NCBI GenBank assembly: GCA_017577615.1
Contig: PKRE01000001.1
Location: 310,001 to 374,000, forward strand
Length of the DNA stretch: 64,000 bases
From: Gammaproteobacteria bacterium
Lineage (GTDB): Bacteria; Pseudomonadota; Gammaproteobacteria; Steroidobacterales; Steroidobacteraceae
Direction of reading: 5' to 3'
Positions 44,366-52,566 of this stretch are shown piece by piece. Within the stretch, counting starts at the first letter, position 1. Every line of letters begins with the position of its first letter. The notes beneath the pieces are model-generated. The model saw only the letters and a list, made by a program, of their open reading frames with translations. It made no database searches and had not been told where the DNA came from. The translations under genes were made by a program, and so were the position numbers.

Positions 44366-46015
44366 ATGACAACAACGACGCAATCGAGCTGGTTACTCAA
44401 GCTTGCACAAGCGCTGCTGCTGAGCTTTGCGGCAGCGGCTTGGGCGCAGCCGACTCCGCCGCCAATAGAAGGCGAGGAGCCGTCCGCGAATGAGATCCAG
44501 CCCGAGCAAGATGCCCGCGAGGCGCCCGAGCCGCCGGCGCCGCCGCAGCCGCCCACACCAGAACGCTATGACGTCTATCGCTCGGAGGTCATCAATATCG
44601 GCTCCGATGCGCATCTTGGGAGCGATGAGTACGCCGAGGTCGTGATGGCCATCTTCGGTGACGTGACCAGCGCCGGCCGCGCCCAGGACAGCGTCATCAC
44701 GATTTTCGGCAACGCGCACGTGACCGGTCCTGTCGGGAACGCGGTCGTGACAGTCTTCGGCGACGTCTATCTCGATAGCGAAATAGGCGGGGATGTCGTC
44801 GCGGTCTTCGGCAACGTCGAGCTCGATCAGCATGCCGACATTGGCGGCGATATCGTGGCAGTGGGCGGCACGCTCAAGCGACATCCCGACGCGCTCGTGC
44901 GCGGGGCCATCCAAGAAATGTCCTTCGCCGGGGAATTCGGCCAGCTACGGTGGCTGCGTGCCTGGGTGCAGCATTGTCTATTACTGGGCCGCCTGCTCGC
45001 GATTGAGCCTGGACTTACCTGGGCTTGGTGGATCGCTTTCGGGTTTCTCGCCTCGTACGTGCTCATTGCCGTACTGTTCAGCAAGGCGGTGGAAACAGGC
45101 GTGCGTACGCTCGAATCCCATCCCGGTCAGACGACACTGGCGTCGATCATCGCGGTTTTCCTGTCGCCGATCTTTCTGGTGCTGTTATCGATCACCGTGA
45201 TCGGGATCGCATTCGTGCCCTTCTTTTTCTTGGCGCTGTTCGCCGCGGGGTTGTTCGGCAAGGCAGTCGTGCTCGCCGTGCTCGGCCGACGCATCATGCG
45301 TGCTGCAACCAGCGGGCCGCTTGCGAGCCTGCCGCTCGCGGTGCTCGTCGGTGGCTTGCTAGTCACGGCGATCTACTTGGTGCCCGTCATCGGCTTCATC
45401 GCCTTCAGCTTGCTTGGCATGCTGAGCTTGGGCGTCGTCGTCTACACGTTGCTTCTCGTCTCGCGCGCTCGGTCACCGCGTGCTGCGGGTGAAAATGCAA
45501 CGCCTATAGCGACTTCCGGCAGACCGTGCACGACGAGCGAGACCGGGGCGCCTGGCGCGCAAGCGACAGCGAGCGCCGATCGAGTGGACACCACACCGCC
45601 TCCCACCGAAGAGCCCATGCCCCCGGTGCCGCTCACCGCCCATCCACGGGCCGATTTCTGGGTGCGCATGGGTGCGCTTGCGATCGACGCAGTGCTCGTG
45701 GGCTTCGTCGTCAACTTTATCCCGGGCATCGACGACCCGTGGCTCCTGGCACTGGCGATCTACGGAGCGCTGATGTGGAAGCTCAAAGGCACGACGGTCG
45801 GCGGCATCATTTGCAACCTGCGCGTCGTGCGCGTCGATGGGCGCGACATCGACTGGGCGACCGCCATCGTCAGAGCGCTGGGCTGCATTCTCTCGCTTGT
45901 GGTCATCGGCCTCGGCTTCATCTGGATCGCGATCGATCCCGAGCGTCAGGCGTGGCACGACAAGATCGCAGGCACGGTGGTCGTGCGCGTGCCCAAGGGA
46001 GTGTCTCTGGTCTAA
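44366..46015 (+). CDS. Beta-helix (bactofilin/polymer-forming-like) and RDD membrane fusion protein
   Basis: This 549-residue protein has four parts. A signal peptide ('LAQALLLSFAAAAWAQ') is followed by a Pro/Glu-rich spacer. A repeat region (about 75-190) has strands such as 'VVMAIFGDVTSAGRAQDSV', 'ITIFGNAHVTGPVGNAVVT' and 'VFGDVYLDSEIGGDVVAVFG', resembling the right-handed beta-helix of polymer-forming cytoskeletal proteins. Four or so transmembrane helices follow (about 215-360). The C-terminal RDD domain (about 425-545) has 'RADFWVRMGALAIDAVL' and 'RQAWHDKIAGTVVV'. It is the third gene of the sigma operon. A signal peptide before the beta-helix would put that domain outside the cytoplasm, unlike bactofilins. 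Function is unknown. Confidence 0.75.
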   Translation: MTTTTQSSWLLKLAQALLLSFAAAAWAQPTPPPIEGEEPSANEIQPEQDAREAPEPPAPPQPPTPERYDVYRSEVINIGSDAHLGSDEYAEVVMAIFGDVTSAGRAQDSVITIFGNAHVTGPVGNAVVTVFGDVYLDSEIGGDVVAVFGNVELDQHADIGGDIVAVGGTLKRHPDALVRGAIQEMSFAGEFGQLRWLRAWVQHCLLLGRLLAIEPGLTWAWWIAFGFLASYVLIAVLFSKAVETGVRTLESHPGQTTLASIIAVFLSPIFLVLLSITVIGIAFVPFFFLALFAAGLFGKAVVLAVLGRRIMRAATSGPLASLPLAVLVGGLLVTAIYLVPVIGFIAFSLLGMLSLGVVVYTLLLVSRARSPRAAGENATPIATSGRPCTTSETGAPGAQATASADRVDTTPPPTEEPMPPVPLTAHPRADFWVRMGALAIDAVLVGFVVNFIPGIDDPWLLALAIYGALMWKLKGTTVGGIICNLRVVRVDGRDIDWATAIVRALGCILSLVVIGLGFIWIAIDPERQAWHDKIAGTVVVRVPKGVSLV

Positions 46016-46024
46016 GCAGGGGGA

Positions 46025-46059
46025 TGCTGCAGAGCGGCTCGCATAGTCGCTTTGCAGCA
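46025..46059. terminator. Hairpin between convergent genes
   Basis: TGCTGCAGAGCG (46025-46036) pairs with CGCTTTGCAGCA (46048-46059): 12 pairs with one G-U and an 11-base loop. It lies between the stop codons of the RDD fusion and the DUF892 gene. No strong T-tract follows on either strand. Confidence 0.55.
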
Positions 46060-46067
46060 CCATATCT

Positions 46068-46862
46068 CTAGTGCACCACAGCGGGTCGCGGCTCGTGCAC
46101 TTGCAGTGCCTGCGGATTGAGCGTCACCTTCGCGAGCCGGGTCATCTCGCCGTCGATGACCTTGTCCCGATCGGCGAGATGCGCGAAATGCTCCGCCTCC
46201 TCGCGCCTGCCGAGCGCCTTTGCATACGTCGCAATCGTGCCGTACCCGGCAATCTTGTAGTGAATGATCCGCTGCAACGAAGCGACAATGGCAGCATCGC
46301 GCACCGTGCTCTCACAGAGCTCGACCATCTTGTTGGTTTCAGTCACGAGCGCATGCATCGCATCATCTGCGTGTGCGCGCCCTCGAAGCTCCTTGCGCGC
46401 CAACAATTTTTCCAGATCGAGTCTGCGGGAGTGCAGCTCGCTTGCATACTCCTGCAGACGAAACGCGAGCGTCCCGTCGTTGACGATGGGAACCAGCTTA
46501 TTTACGAGCGCCGCCAGCTGCGACTCGGCGCTGTGCAGCTCTTGCAGCTCCATGGCATAGAGCGTTTCCATGCTGTCGATGTGCGAGCCGGCCGAGCCTG
46601 GCAACCGCGTAAGCCGCTGCAATTGCTCGCGTAATCCGTCGCGAAAGCTACTGTCTCCTTGCATAGCGGCTTTCACGGCGCAGTGACCAGTGCCGGCACG
46701 CGCGAGCAAGGCGACCGCAGTGCCGCCTCGCGCAAGCCGCCCGAGTGGGTCGCCCCGCGTCGCTGTCAGCAGCAATCCGATACCCACTGCCGCGGAAAGC
46801 CAGCGCTCCATCGTGCCTAGATTTCCCTGATGCGGCGAAGAAGACGGCCGTGGCAGCTGCAT
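46068..46862 (-). CDS. DUF2892/YgaP-like membrane segment fused to DUF892 ferritin-like domain
   Basis: This 264-residue protein has two parts. The first 80 residues look like a DUF2892/YgaP transmembrane module ('NLGTMERWLSAAVGIGLLLT', 'GGTAVALLARAGTGHCAVK'). The remainder (about 100-255) is a DUF892 (YciE/YciF) four-helix ferritin-like domain with 'METLYAMELQELHSAESQLA' and 'IIHYKIAGYGTIATYAKALG' plus conserved Glu and His. Stress-induced YciF-type proteins are soluble, so a membrane-tethered version is unusual. GGGAGG lies at good spacing before the ATG at 46862, which rejects a longer reading from 46964. The role in stress is inferred from the family. Confidence 0.75.
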   Translation of the reverse strand: MQLPRPSSSPHQGNLGTMERWLSAAVGIGLLLTATRGDPLGRLARGGTAVALLARAGTGHCAVKAAMQGDSSFRDGLREQLQRLTRLPGSAGSHIDSMETLYAMELQELHSAESQLAALVNKLVPIVNDGTLAFRLQEYASELHSRRLDLEKLLARKELRGRAHADDAMHALVTETNKMVELCESTVRDAAIVASLQRIIHYKIAGYGTIATYAKALGRREEAEHFAHLADRDKVIDGEMTRLAKVTLNPQALQVHEPRPAVVH

Positions 46863-46966
46863 GCAAACCTCCCAGCACAGTGGAAGCGGTGTACGCTTAG
46901 CGATAACACACGATTGCCGGCGAGGTTCCGCCTCCGTGTGATGCTCCGGCAAGTGAAGAGGCATCG

Positions 46967-47704
46967 ATGCGTGCGGCGGCGATCCATCTGATCATCCTGT
47001 ACCTGTGCGTCGCGACAGGAGGCACAGCGATGGCGACGAACGATGACAGTGTATTCGCTGCGGCTCGCGCAGCGATGGTGAACGAACAGCTTGCGGCGCG
47101 CGGGATCAAGAATCAGGACGTCCTGGATGCAATGCGACGCGTCCCGCGGCATCGCTTCGTTCCAGCAAGCGAGCAGGCTTACGCGTACCGTGACATGCCG
47201 CTACCGATCGGCAAGGGTCAGACGATCTCCCAACCGTACATCGTTGCATTGATGACGGAGCTCGTGCAGCCACGCAGCGATGCGCGCGCGCTGGAAGTGG
47301 GCACCGGCTCGGGTTATCAAGCCGCCGTGCTCGCGCAGCTCGTGGACCATGTTTATTCCATCGAGATCGAACCCGAGCTGGCACAGCGAGCGGCCAAGGT
47401 TCTCGAGGAGCTCGGCTACGACAACGTCACCGTACGCGCCGGCGACGGTTACGCTGGTTGGCCTGAGCATGCACCGTTCGACATCATCATCGTCACGGCT
47501 GCGCCTGAGCACGTTCCGCAATCGCTCATCGATCAGCTGAAACCAGGCGGATCGATGGTGGTACCCGTCGGACCGCGGTATTCGGTACAGGAGCTACGAC
47601 TCATCACAAAGGACGCAAACGGCATCCTGCACGAGAAGAATGTCGCCCCCGTACGGTTCGTCCCGCTACGAAGAAGCAATGGGAATGAGCAACAGGAACG
47701 ATAG
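46967..47704 (+). CDS. pcm: Protein-L-isoaspartate O-methyltransferase with signal peptide
   Basis: This 245-residue PIMT uses SAM to repair isoaspartyl residues in aged proteins. The SAM loop is 'ALEVGTGSGYQAAVLAQL', preceded by the family's 'MPLPIGKGQTISQPYIVA' and 'RVPRHRFVP'. 'FDIIIVTAAPEHVP' and 'GGSMVVPVG' follow. The first 22 residues ('AIHLIILYLCVATGGTAMA') read as a signal peptide, although an internal ATG just after it (about 47030) could give a cytoplasmic form. Export versus cytoplasm therefore depends on the start. The gene converges with the DUF411 gene. Confidence 0.9.
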   Translation: MRAAAIHLIILYLCVATGGTAMATNDDSVFAAARAAMVNEQLAARGIKNQDVLDAMRRVPRHRFVPASEQAYAYRDMPLPIGKGQTISQPYIVALMTELVQPRSDARALEVGTGSGYQAAVLAQLVDHVYSIEIEPELAQRAAKVLEELGYDNVTVRAGDGYAGWPEHAPFDIIIVTAAPEHVPQSLIDQLKPGGSMVVPVGPRYSVQELRLITKDANGILHEKNVAPVRFVPLRRSNGNEQQER

Positions 47705-47728
47705 AAGACGGCCCCAGCAGACAGACGC

Positions 47729-48223
47729 TCAGTCGTGTTGCGGATACGTGGCGTACACGCTCGTCGTGCCGTCTTCATGCACGAGATGGACCTTGTACGG
47801 CTCCACGCGATCCCCGCTTTCCATGCCGGGCGAGCCGATCGGCATGCCCGGCACGGTCAAGCCTCTTGCCTTGGGGCGCTGCGCGAGCAACCGCTTGACC
47901 TCAGCGGCAGGCACGTGCCCTTCAATGAAGTAACCGTTGACTTCAGCCGTATGGCACGAGCCCATGCCGTATGGCACGCCGACGCGCTGCTTGATCGGGC
48001 CGAGGTTGTCTAGATCGTGCGTCACGACCTCGAAGCCGTGCCGCCGTAAGTGCTCCACCCAGGCGCTGCAACAACCGCAAGTCGGTGTCTTGTACACAGC
48101 AACCTTCGCCGGCGACGAGGAGCTTTTCGCAGTCGCCCTCGTCGCAACCGACTCGGCCGCGTGAATGCCGACAGCAAAGGCGAACACGCTCGCAAGGAGG
48201 ATAGTGGGTGTAAGACGTTTCAT
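47729..48223 (-). CDS. DUF411 metal-binding protein, exported
   Basis: This 164-residue periplasmic protein has a signal peptide ('LASVFAFAVGIHAAES') and a DUF411 domain. The Cys motif 'KTPTCGCCSAWVEHLRRHG' is the presumed copper or other soft-metal site, and it resembles a thioredoxin-like active site. 'GVPYGMGSCHTAEVNGYFIE' and 'GLTVPGMPIGSPGME' are the other conserved blocks, rich in Met and His. DUF411 genes usually accompany copper resistance genes; none are next to it here. The ATG at 48223 begins the signal peptide. Confidence 0.9.
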   Translation of the reverse strand: MKRLTPTILLASVFAFAVGIHAAESVATRATAKSSSSPAKVAVYKTPTCGCCSAWVEHLRRHGFEVVTHDLDNLGPIKQRVGVPYGMGSCHTAEVNGYFIEGHVPAAEVKRLLAQRPKARGLTVPGMPIGSPGMESGDRVEPYKVHLVHEDGTTSVYATYPQHD

Positions 48224-48346
48224 CGCTGGCTCCGGGACGACTATAACACTGAGCGCACGTCGCGCCACAGCGGGCCATTTCTACAGCCTCCCTGCAACCG
48301 TGTCCCGCTGCCGCGCATTGAAGAGTATCCATTCGGCACGGCTGCA

Positions 48347-49291
48347 ATGCGTATTCCCGCGATCACGGACCGAACCCCTTACTACATCGTGCTCAACGTC
48401 CGCTCGGGTGCGGGCAGCGCCGTGGAGTGTCGCGCGCAGATGCAGGACATCCTGCAGAAAGCAGGAAGAGCACATCAGTTCTTTCTGGTCGAGCACGCAC
48501 AGCAGCTGGCGCCGATTCTCGCCAGTGCCGTGCATGCTGCGTGCGAGAACCGCGGCGCGCTGGTCGGCGGCGGCGGAGACGGCACAATCAACGCCGCCGC
48601 GCACTCGGTGCTCGAGATGGGACTACCGTTCGGCGTGGTACCACAGGGCACATTCAATTACCTGAGTCGCACCTACTCCATTCCCTCGGAGGTGCAGGAT
48701 GCGACTCTGGCCCTGCTCAGGGCCCGAGTGCGCCCAATCCAAGTGGGCGTGCTCAACGACCGCATTTTCCTGGTCAACGCGAGCCTCGGCCTGCATCCGC
48801 ACCTGCTGCAGGAGCGCGATGCGTTCGCGCGTCAGTTCGGGCGGCGGCGGACCGTGGCCCTGTGGGCAGGACTCATCACGCTGATGAAGGGCTATCGTCA
48901 GCTCGTCCTCGAGATCGAGCACGAGAACGGCCATGAAGAAGTGGTACGCACACCGACGCTCGTGATCGGAAACAATCCGCTGCAGCTCGAGCAGATCGGC
49001 ATTTCCGAAGCAGAAGAAGTGCAACACGGACAGCTCGCGGCGATCATCGTGCGACCGGTGGGAGCGCGAACGCTGCTGTGGCTCGCCCTTCGAGGTGCGC
49101 TCGGCCGACTCGGAGCCGACGAGAACGTGCGCAGCTTTGCCCTGCGCCACCTGATCGTGCGCATCAAGGGTGCAGACAAGGTCAAGGTGGCGATCGACGG
49201 CGAGATTCTCTGGCTGTCTTCTCCACTGCGATTCTCGATCTCGCCACAGCGTCTGATGCTCATGGTGCCCGAGATCGTACGCTCGGCGTGA
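48347..49291 (+). CDS. Diacylglycerol/sphingosine kinase family lipid kinase
   Basis: This 314-residue protein of the DAGK catalytic family would use ATP to phosphorylate a lipid. The glycine-rich nucleotide loop is 'LVGGGGDGTINAAA' (about 72-85), followed by 'FGVVPQGTFNYLSRTYSIP', which in relatives is the GTxND-type block. The C-terminal beta-sandwich includes 'RTPTLVIGNNPLQLEQIG' and 'KVKVAIDGEILWL'. The ATG at 48347 fits family members; the frame open from 48050 is upstream read-through. Its TGA shares one base with the ATG of the phosphoesterase, so the two are coupled. Confidence 0.88.
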   Translation: MRIPAITDRTPYYIVLNVRSGAGSAVECRAQMQDILQKAGRAHQFFLVEHAQQLAPILASAVHAACENRGALVGGGGDGTINAAAHSVLEMGLPFGVVPQGTFNYLSRTYSIPSEVQDATLALLRARVRPIQVGVLNDRIFLVNASLGLHPHLLQERDAFARQFGRRRTVALWAGLITLMKGYRQLVLEIEHENGHEEVVRTPTLVIGNNPLQLEQIGISEAEEVQHGQLAAIIVRPVGARTLLWLALRGALGRLGADENVRSFALRHLIVRIKGADKVKVAIDGEILWLSSPLRFSISPQRLMLMVPEIVRSA

Positions 49292-50097
49292 TGAGCACGC
49301 TGCTGCAGATATCCGATCCGCACTTCGGCACAGAGCAACCCCACGTCGTGCACGCCCTGCGCCGACTTGCTCGCTCTCTGCGCCCGGAGCTCGTTGTGTT
49401 CTCGGGCGACATTACACAGCGCGCGCGACGCACTCAGTTTACGGCGGCGCGCCGCTTCGCCGCCGGGCTCGGGGCGCCGGTTTTGGCTGTGCCCGGCAAT
49501 CACGACATCCCCCTGTTCAACATCGTCGCGCGCATCGTTTCGCCGTATGGCAACTACATGAGCGCCTTTGGCGGCAACCTGGAGCCCGAATACGACTCTG
49601 ACACTTTCCTCGTCGTGTGCACGAACACGACACGACCGGCTCGCCACAAAGACGGAGAGATCTCCTGTGCGCAGATTGCGCGCGTTTGTGCGCGGCTGAG
49701 ACAGGCAACGCCGGAGCAAGTGCGCATCGTCGTCACGCATCAACCAGTGCTGGCCATACGCAAGGAGGACGAAGCCAACCTGTTACACGGGCACGAAACG
49801 GCGGTGCGTGTGTGGTCCCATGCCGGCGCCGACATCATCATGAGCGGTCACATCCACCTGCCGTATGTTCGCTCCCTCGCCGAGCGTTTCAGCGATCTGC
49901 CGCGACGGACCTGGTGCGTGCAAGCGGGCACCGCCGTGTCTTGGCGCATCCGAGGCGATGTTCCCAACTCAATCAACGTGCTGCGCCATGCACGCGGTGA
50001 TCCGGCGTGCCGCGTGGAGCGATGGGACTTCGACGCGACCCGCAAGGAGTTCCACTGCGTCTCGAAGAACCTGCTGGTGCTCGACCGGATGCACTGA
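49291..50097 (+). CDS. Metallophosphoesterase (calcineurin-like)
   Basis: This 268-residue enzyme has the full dimetal motif set in order: 'ISDPHFGTE', 'VVFSGDITQRAR', 'VPGNHDIP', 'VVTHQPV' and 'MSGHIHLPY'. It resembles the cyclic-phosphodiesterase/UDP-diacylglucosamine-hydrolase end of the family. The ATG overlaps the stop of the lipid kinase by one base (TGATG), so translation is probably coupled. A shared role in phospholipid turnover or signalling is suggested by context only. The actual substrate cannot be read from the sequence. Confidence 0.9.
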   Translation: MSTLLQISDPHFGTEQPHVVHALRRLARSLRPELVVFSGDITQRARRTQFTAARRFAAGLGAPVLAVPGNHDIPLFNIVARIVSPYGNYMSAFGGNLEPEYDSDTFLVVCTNTTRPARHKDGEISCAQIARVCARLRQATPEQVRIVVTHQPVLAIRKEDEANLLHGHETAVRVWSHAGADIIMSGHIHLPYVRSLAERFSDLPRRTWCVQAGTAVSWRIRGDVPNSINVLRHARGDPACRVERWDFDATRKEFHCVSKNLLVLDRMH

Positions 50098-50211
50098 TCG
50101 CGCGGCGATGCCACTATTCCTGCGGCTGCGTCAACCTGAACGCAGGTGCTGCGTTCTTACCGATGTGTCAACGTAAGGTCACAAGGCCAGAACCGAAAGG
50201 GGTTACTCGTT

Positions 50212-50709
50212 ATGAAGTTCTCGAAGATTGCTCTACTCGCTGCGCTGTTCATGATCGGTACAGGTTTGACTGCGCATGCTCGAGATGTTGGCCATGAGCT
50301 GGCTGGCAAACGTGCGCGGCCGATGCACATGGCAGGCTTTGGCGCAGACTTGCCGCTGGCGCGCATCGTTCAGAGACTCGACCTCTCCGACGCGCAGCGC
50401 CAAAGCCTATCGTCGTTGCTCGAGGCCACGAAGGCGCAGAGCCAGGAGCTGCGCAAGCAGCAGCGGGAGCTGCTCGAAGCTTCGCTGAAGACGCTACCGG
50501 ATGATCCGGACTATCCCGCGCTCATCGAGAAACGCAAGCAGCTTGCGATCGCTGCAATCCAGCAGCGCAGCGATCTGAACGTACAGATCTACGCGTTGTT
50601 GACACCTGAGCAGAAGGCGCAGGTGCCGGCGCTGATCGAAGAGATGAAGACGAACGCAAAGGAGCGTCGCATGAAGCGCTGGACGCGTCGACCTGCTGTC
50701 GCGCGCTGA
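50212..50709 (+). CDS. Spy/CpxP-like periplasmic protein (LTXXQ family)
   Basis: This 165-residue exported protein has a signal peptide ('IALLAALFMIGTGLTAHARD') followed by an all-helical body. The body includes 'LDLSDAQRQSLSSLLEATKA' and the LTxxQ-type motif 'LLTPEQKAQV', as in Spy and CpxP. Relatives bind misfolded periplasmic proteins or metals under envelope stress. The ATG at 50212 begins the signal peptide. A strong intrinsic terminator follows. No two-component partner is adjacent. Confidence 0.85.
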   Translation: MKFSKIALLAALFMIGTGLTAHARDVGHELAGKRARPMHMAGFGADLPLARIVQRLDLSDAQRQSLSSLLEATKAQSQELRKQQRELLEASLKTLPDDPDYPALIEKRKQLAIAAIQQRSDLNVQIYALLTPEQKAQVPALIEEMKTNAKERRMKRWTRRPAVAR

Positions 50710-50730
50710 GCGACGAGCGCTTGACGATGC

Positions 50731-50765
50731 AAGGCCCGCGCGGAAGTATTCGCGCGGGCCTTTCT
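50731..50765 (+). terminator. Rho-independent terminator after the Spy-like gene
   Basis: GGCCCGCGCG (50733-50742) and CGCGCGGGCC (50751-50760) form a 10-pair stem with an eight-base loop. Two A bases precede it and TTTCT follows. Confidence 0.88.
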
Positions 50766-50784
50766 CATGCGTTCACCGCGTTGA

Positions 50785-52566
50785 TCATTGCTGCACCGAC
50801 TGCACAATCGGATCGAGGAACGGCGCAAGCACGGAATAGTCGCCGTTCCAGTCCACCCGCCACACCGGCAGCCCGGAGAACGGATCGTTGCCGGTACGTG
50901 CGACCACCAGATCCAGGCTCGGGATCACAACGATCAGGCTATCGCCCAGACCCCACGCCCAATAGGCATCGCGTGGCACGTTGGGCAACAACCCAGTCGC
51001 ATTCGTCCACCACAACAGCCCGTAGTTGGTCGTCGCCTGCGGAAAGCCGTCCGGGTCATCGATCTCGATCTGCGCAAGCTCCGGCCTGGGCGTACGCACT
51101 GCTTCGATGAACGAAGGCGACAGCACCTGCTGGCCCGCCCACTCGCCATTGCGCAAGAACAAGAGCCCGATGCGCGCCATTGCGTTGGTGTTCACTGTGA
51201 TACCCGAGGCGAGCTCGCGGCGCGGAATGCCATCCGGGTGCACCAGTGGATCGTGCGGCCGCAATTGATTGTCGCGCCATTGCAAATCGTCGCGGCTATC
51301 GATGCCGAGAACCGACCACACACGCGTTGCCAACAGCGTGCTCAAGTCCTCGGCGAAGACCTGCGTGAGCAGGTCGGCGAGCCAGTTGAGACCACCGTCG
51401 GAGTACAGCCACCTCGTTCCGGGCTCATGCAAGAGCGAGCCATAACCGCCTGGCTTATCGAAGCCGGCGGTATGCGTGGCGAGCTGCAGAACCGTGATGT
51501 CGTCCAACCAACCGGAAGCGACGTTCCCGGCTGGCTGCGGCGGGACCGTCAGGAACGTGGGCAGATGAGTTTGCACCAAATCGGAAAGAGCGAGACGACC
51601 TTCGTCGAGCGCCAAGCCGAGCGCAATGCTGCCGATGGACTTGGTCGTCGACTTCACGTCGTAGCGGGTATCGATGTCACCCCATGAGTAGACGAGCCGC
51701 CCGTGACGCACGATGACTCCGGAGCCTCCACCGCCTTCAGCATACACGCGTGCTTGCTCGAGCAGCGCCTCGTCCATGCCGACGTCGGCCGGGGCCGCTA
51801 CCGTCCAACCGTGGGCAGGATCGGTATCCGTGTCGGCGAGCGGGTACACGGGCGGCTGCACGATGACAGTCAGCGAGTCAACAACACTCGCTTCTCCGTC
51901 GCTGACGGTCAGGGTCAGAGTGTAAGTTCCTGGGTCCGTAAACGTGACGTTCGTTGCGGCAGCTGATGCGTCGGCGAATGCGACACCAACGGCGGGTTCT
52001 GCCGTCCATGCGTACGTCAGAGTCGCTCCCTCATTCGCGGTGACCGTGGCGGACAGCGACACCGTGTTCACAGGCAACTCGATCGTCTGGTCAGCACCCG
52101 CATCGACACTGAATCCATCGCCGGCCGCGGCCGGTTGCACGACGACCTGAACGGTATCCGTGCCAGTCGAGGAGCCATCGCTCACGCTGAGCGTGAACGT
52201 GTATGTGCCTACGCTGGCGAACGATGCGCTCGTTTCTGCTGCGGATGGATCGGCAATCGTGACTCCGTCCGCAGGCGTCACGCTCCATGTATAGACGAGT
52301 GTCGATCCCGGCTCGTCGGTTGCAGTGCCGCGTAGCGTCACGGTATTCGTCGGCAACTGAATGGTTTGATCGGTCCCGGCATCGACTTGCGGCGCCTGGT
52401 TCGGCGATGCCGGTGGATTCGCCGGAGCGGGCGCATCGCCGCCTCCGCCACCTCCGCCGCCGCATGCGGCGAGTGCAAACATGGCAACGAGCACGAGAAG
52501 GGATCGAGACAAGTTACCGCTGTGACTTGTTCGCAAAGTCAGCGGCGTTCGTTTCTGAACGCGCAT
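50785..52566 (-). CDS. Beta-lactamase-fold serine hydrolase lipoprotein with two PKD domains
   Basis: This 593-residue lipoprotein has the lipobox 'FALAAC' with Cys35 and then eight glycines. Two PKD/Ig-like domains follow (about 58-147 and 153-238). Both contain near-identical strands such as 'VDAGTDQTIQLPTNTVTL' and 'VDAGADQTIELPVNTVSL', so they arose by duplication. The C-terminal half (about 250-593) is a class C beta-lactamase/esterase fold. Its SxxK motif is 'STTKSIG' (Ser306, Lys309), with 'YSDGGLNWLADLL' as the probable Tyr/Asn motif. This is more likely an esterase or peptidase than a resistance enzyme. The ATG at 52566 places the lipobox correctly; a TTG at 52668 is rejected. Confidence 0.88.
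   Translation of the reverse strand: MRVQKRTPLTLRTSHSGNLSRSLLVLVAMFALAACGGGGGGGGDAPAPANPPASPNQAPQVDAGTDQTIQLPTNTVTLRGTATDEPGSTLVYTWSVTPADGVTIADPSAAETSASFASVGTYTFTLSVSDGSSTGTDTVQVVVQPAAAGDGFSVDAGADQTIELPVNTVSLSATVTANEGATLTYAWTAEPAVGVAFADASAAATNVTFTDPGTYTLTLTVSDGEASVVDSLTVIVQPPVYPLADTDTDPAHGWTVAAPADVGMDEALLEQARVYAEGGGGSGVIVRHGRLVYSWGDIDTRYDVKSTTKSIGSIALGLALDEGRLALSDLVQTHLPTFLTVPPQPAGNVASGWLDDITVLQLATHTAGFDKPGGYGSLLHEPGTRWLYSDGGLNWLADLLTQVFAEDLSTLLATRVWSVLGIDSRDDLQWRDNQLRPHDPLVHPDGIPRRELASGITVNTNAMARIGLLFLRNGEWAGQQVLSPSFIEAVRTPRPELAQIEIDDPDGFPQATTNYGLLWWTNATGLLPNVPRDAYWAWGLGDSLIVVIPSLDLVVARTGNDPFSGLPVWRVDWNGDYSVLAPFLDPIVQSVQQ

Noticed and set aside
50785..52566. Beta-lactam resistance gene
   Set aside because: The SxxK motif alone is shared with many esterases and peptidases. 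The lipoprotein and PKD architecture does not resemble a resistance enzyme.
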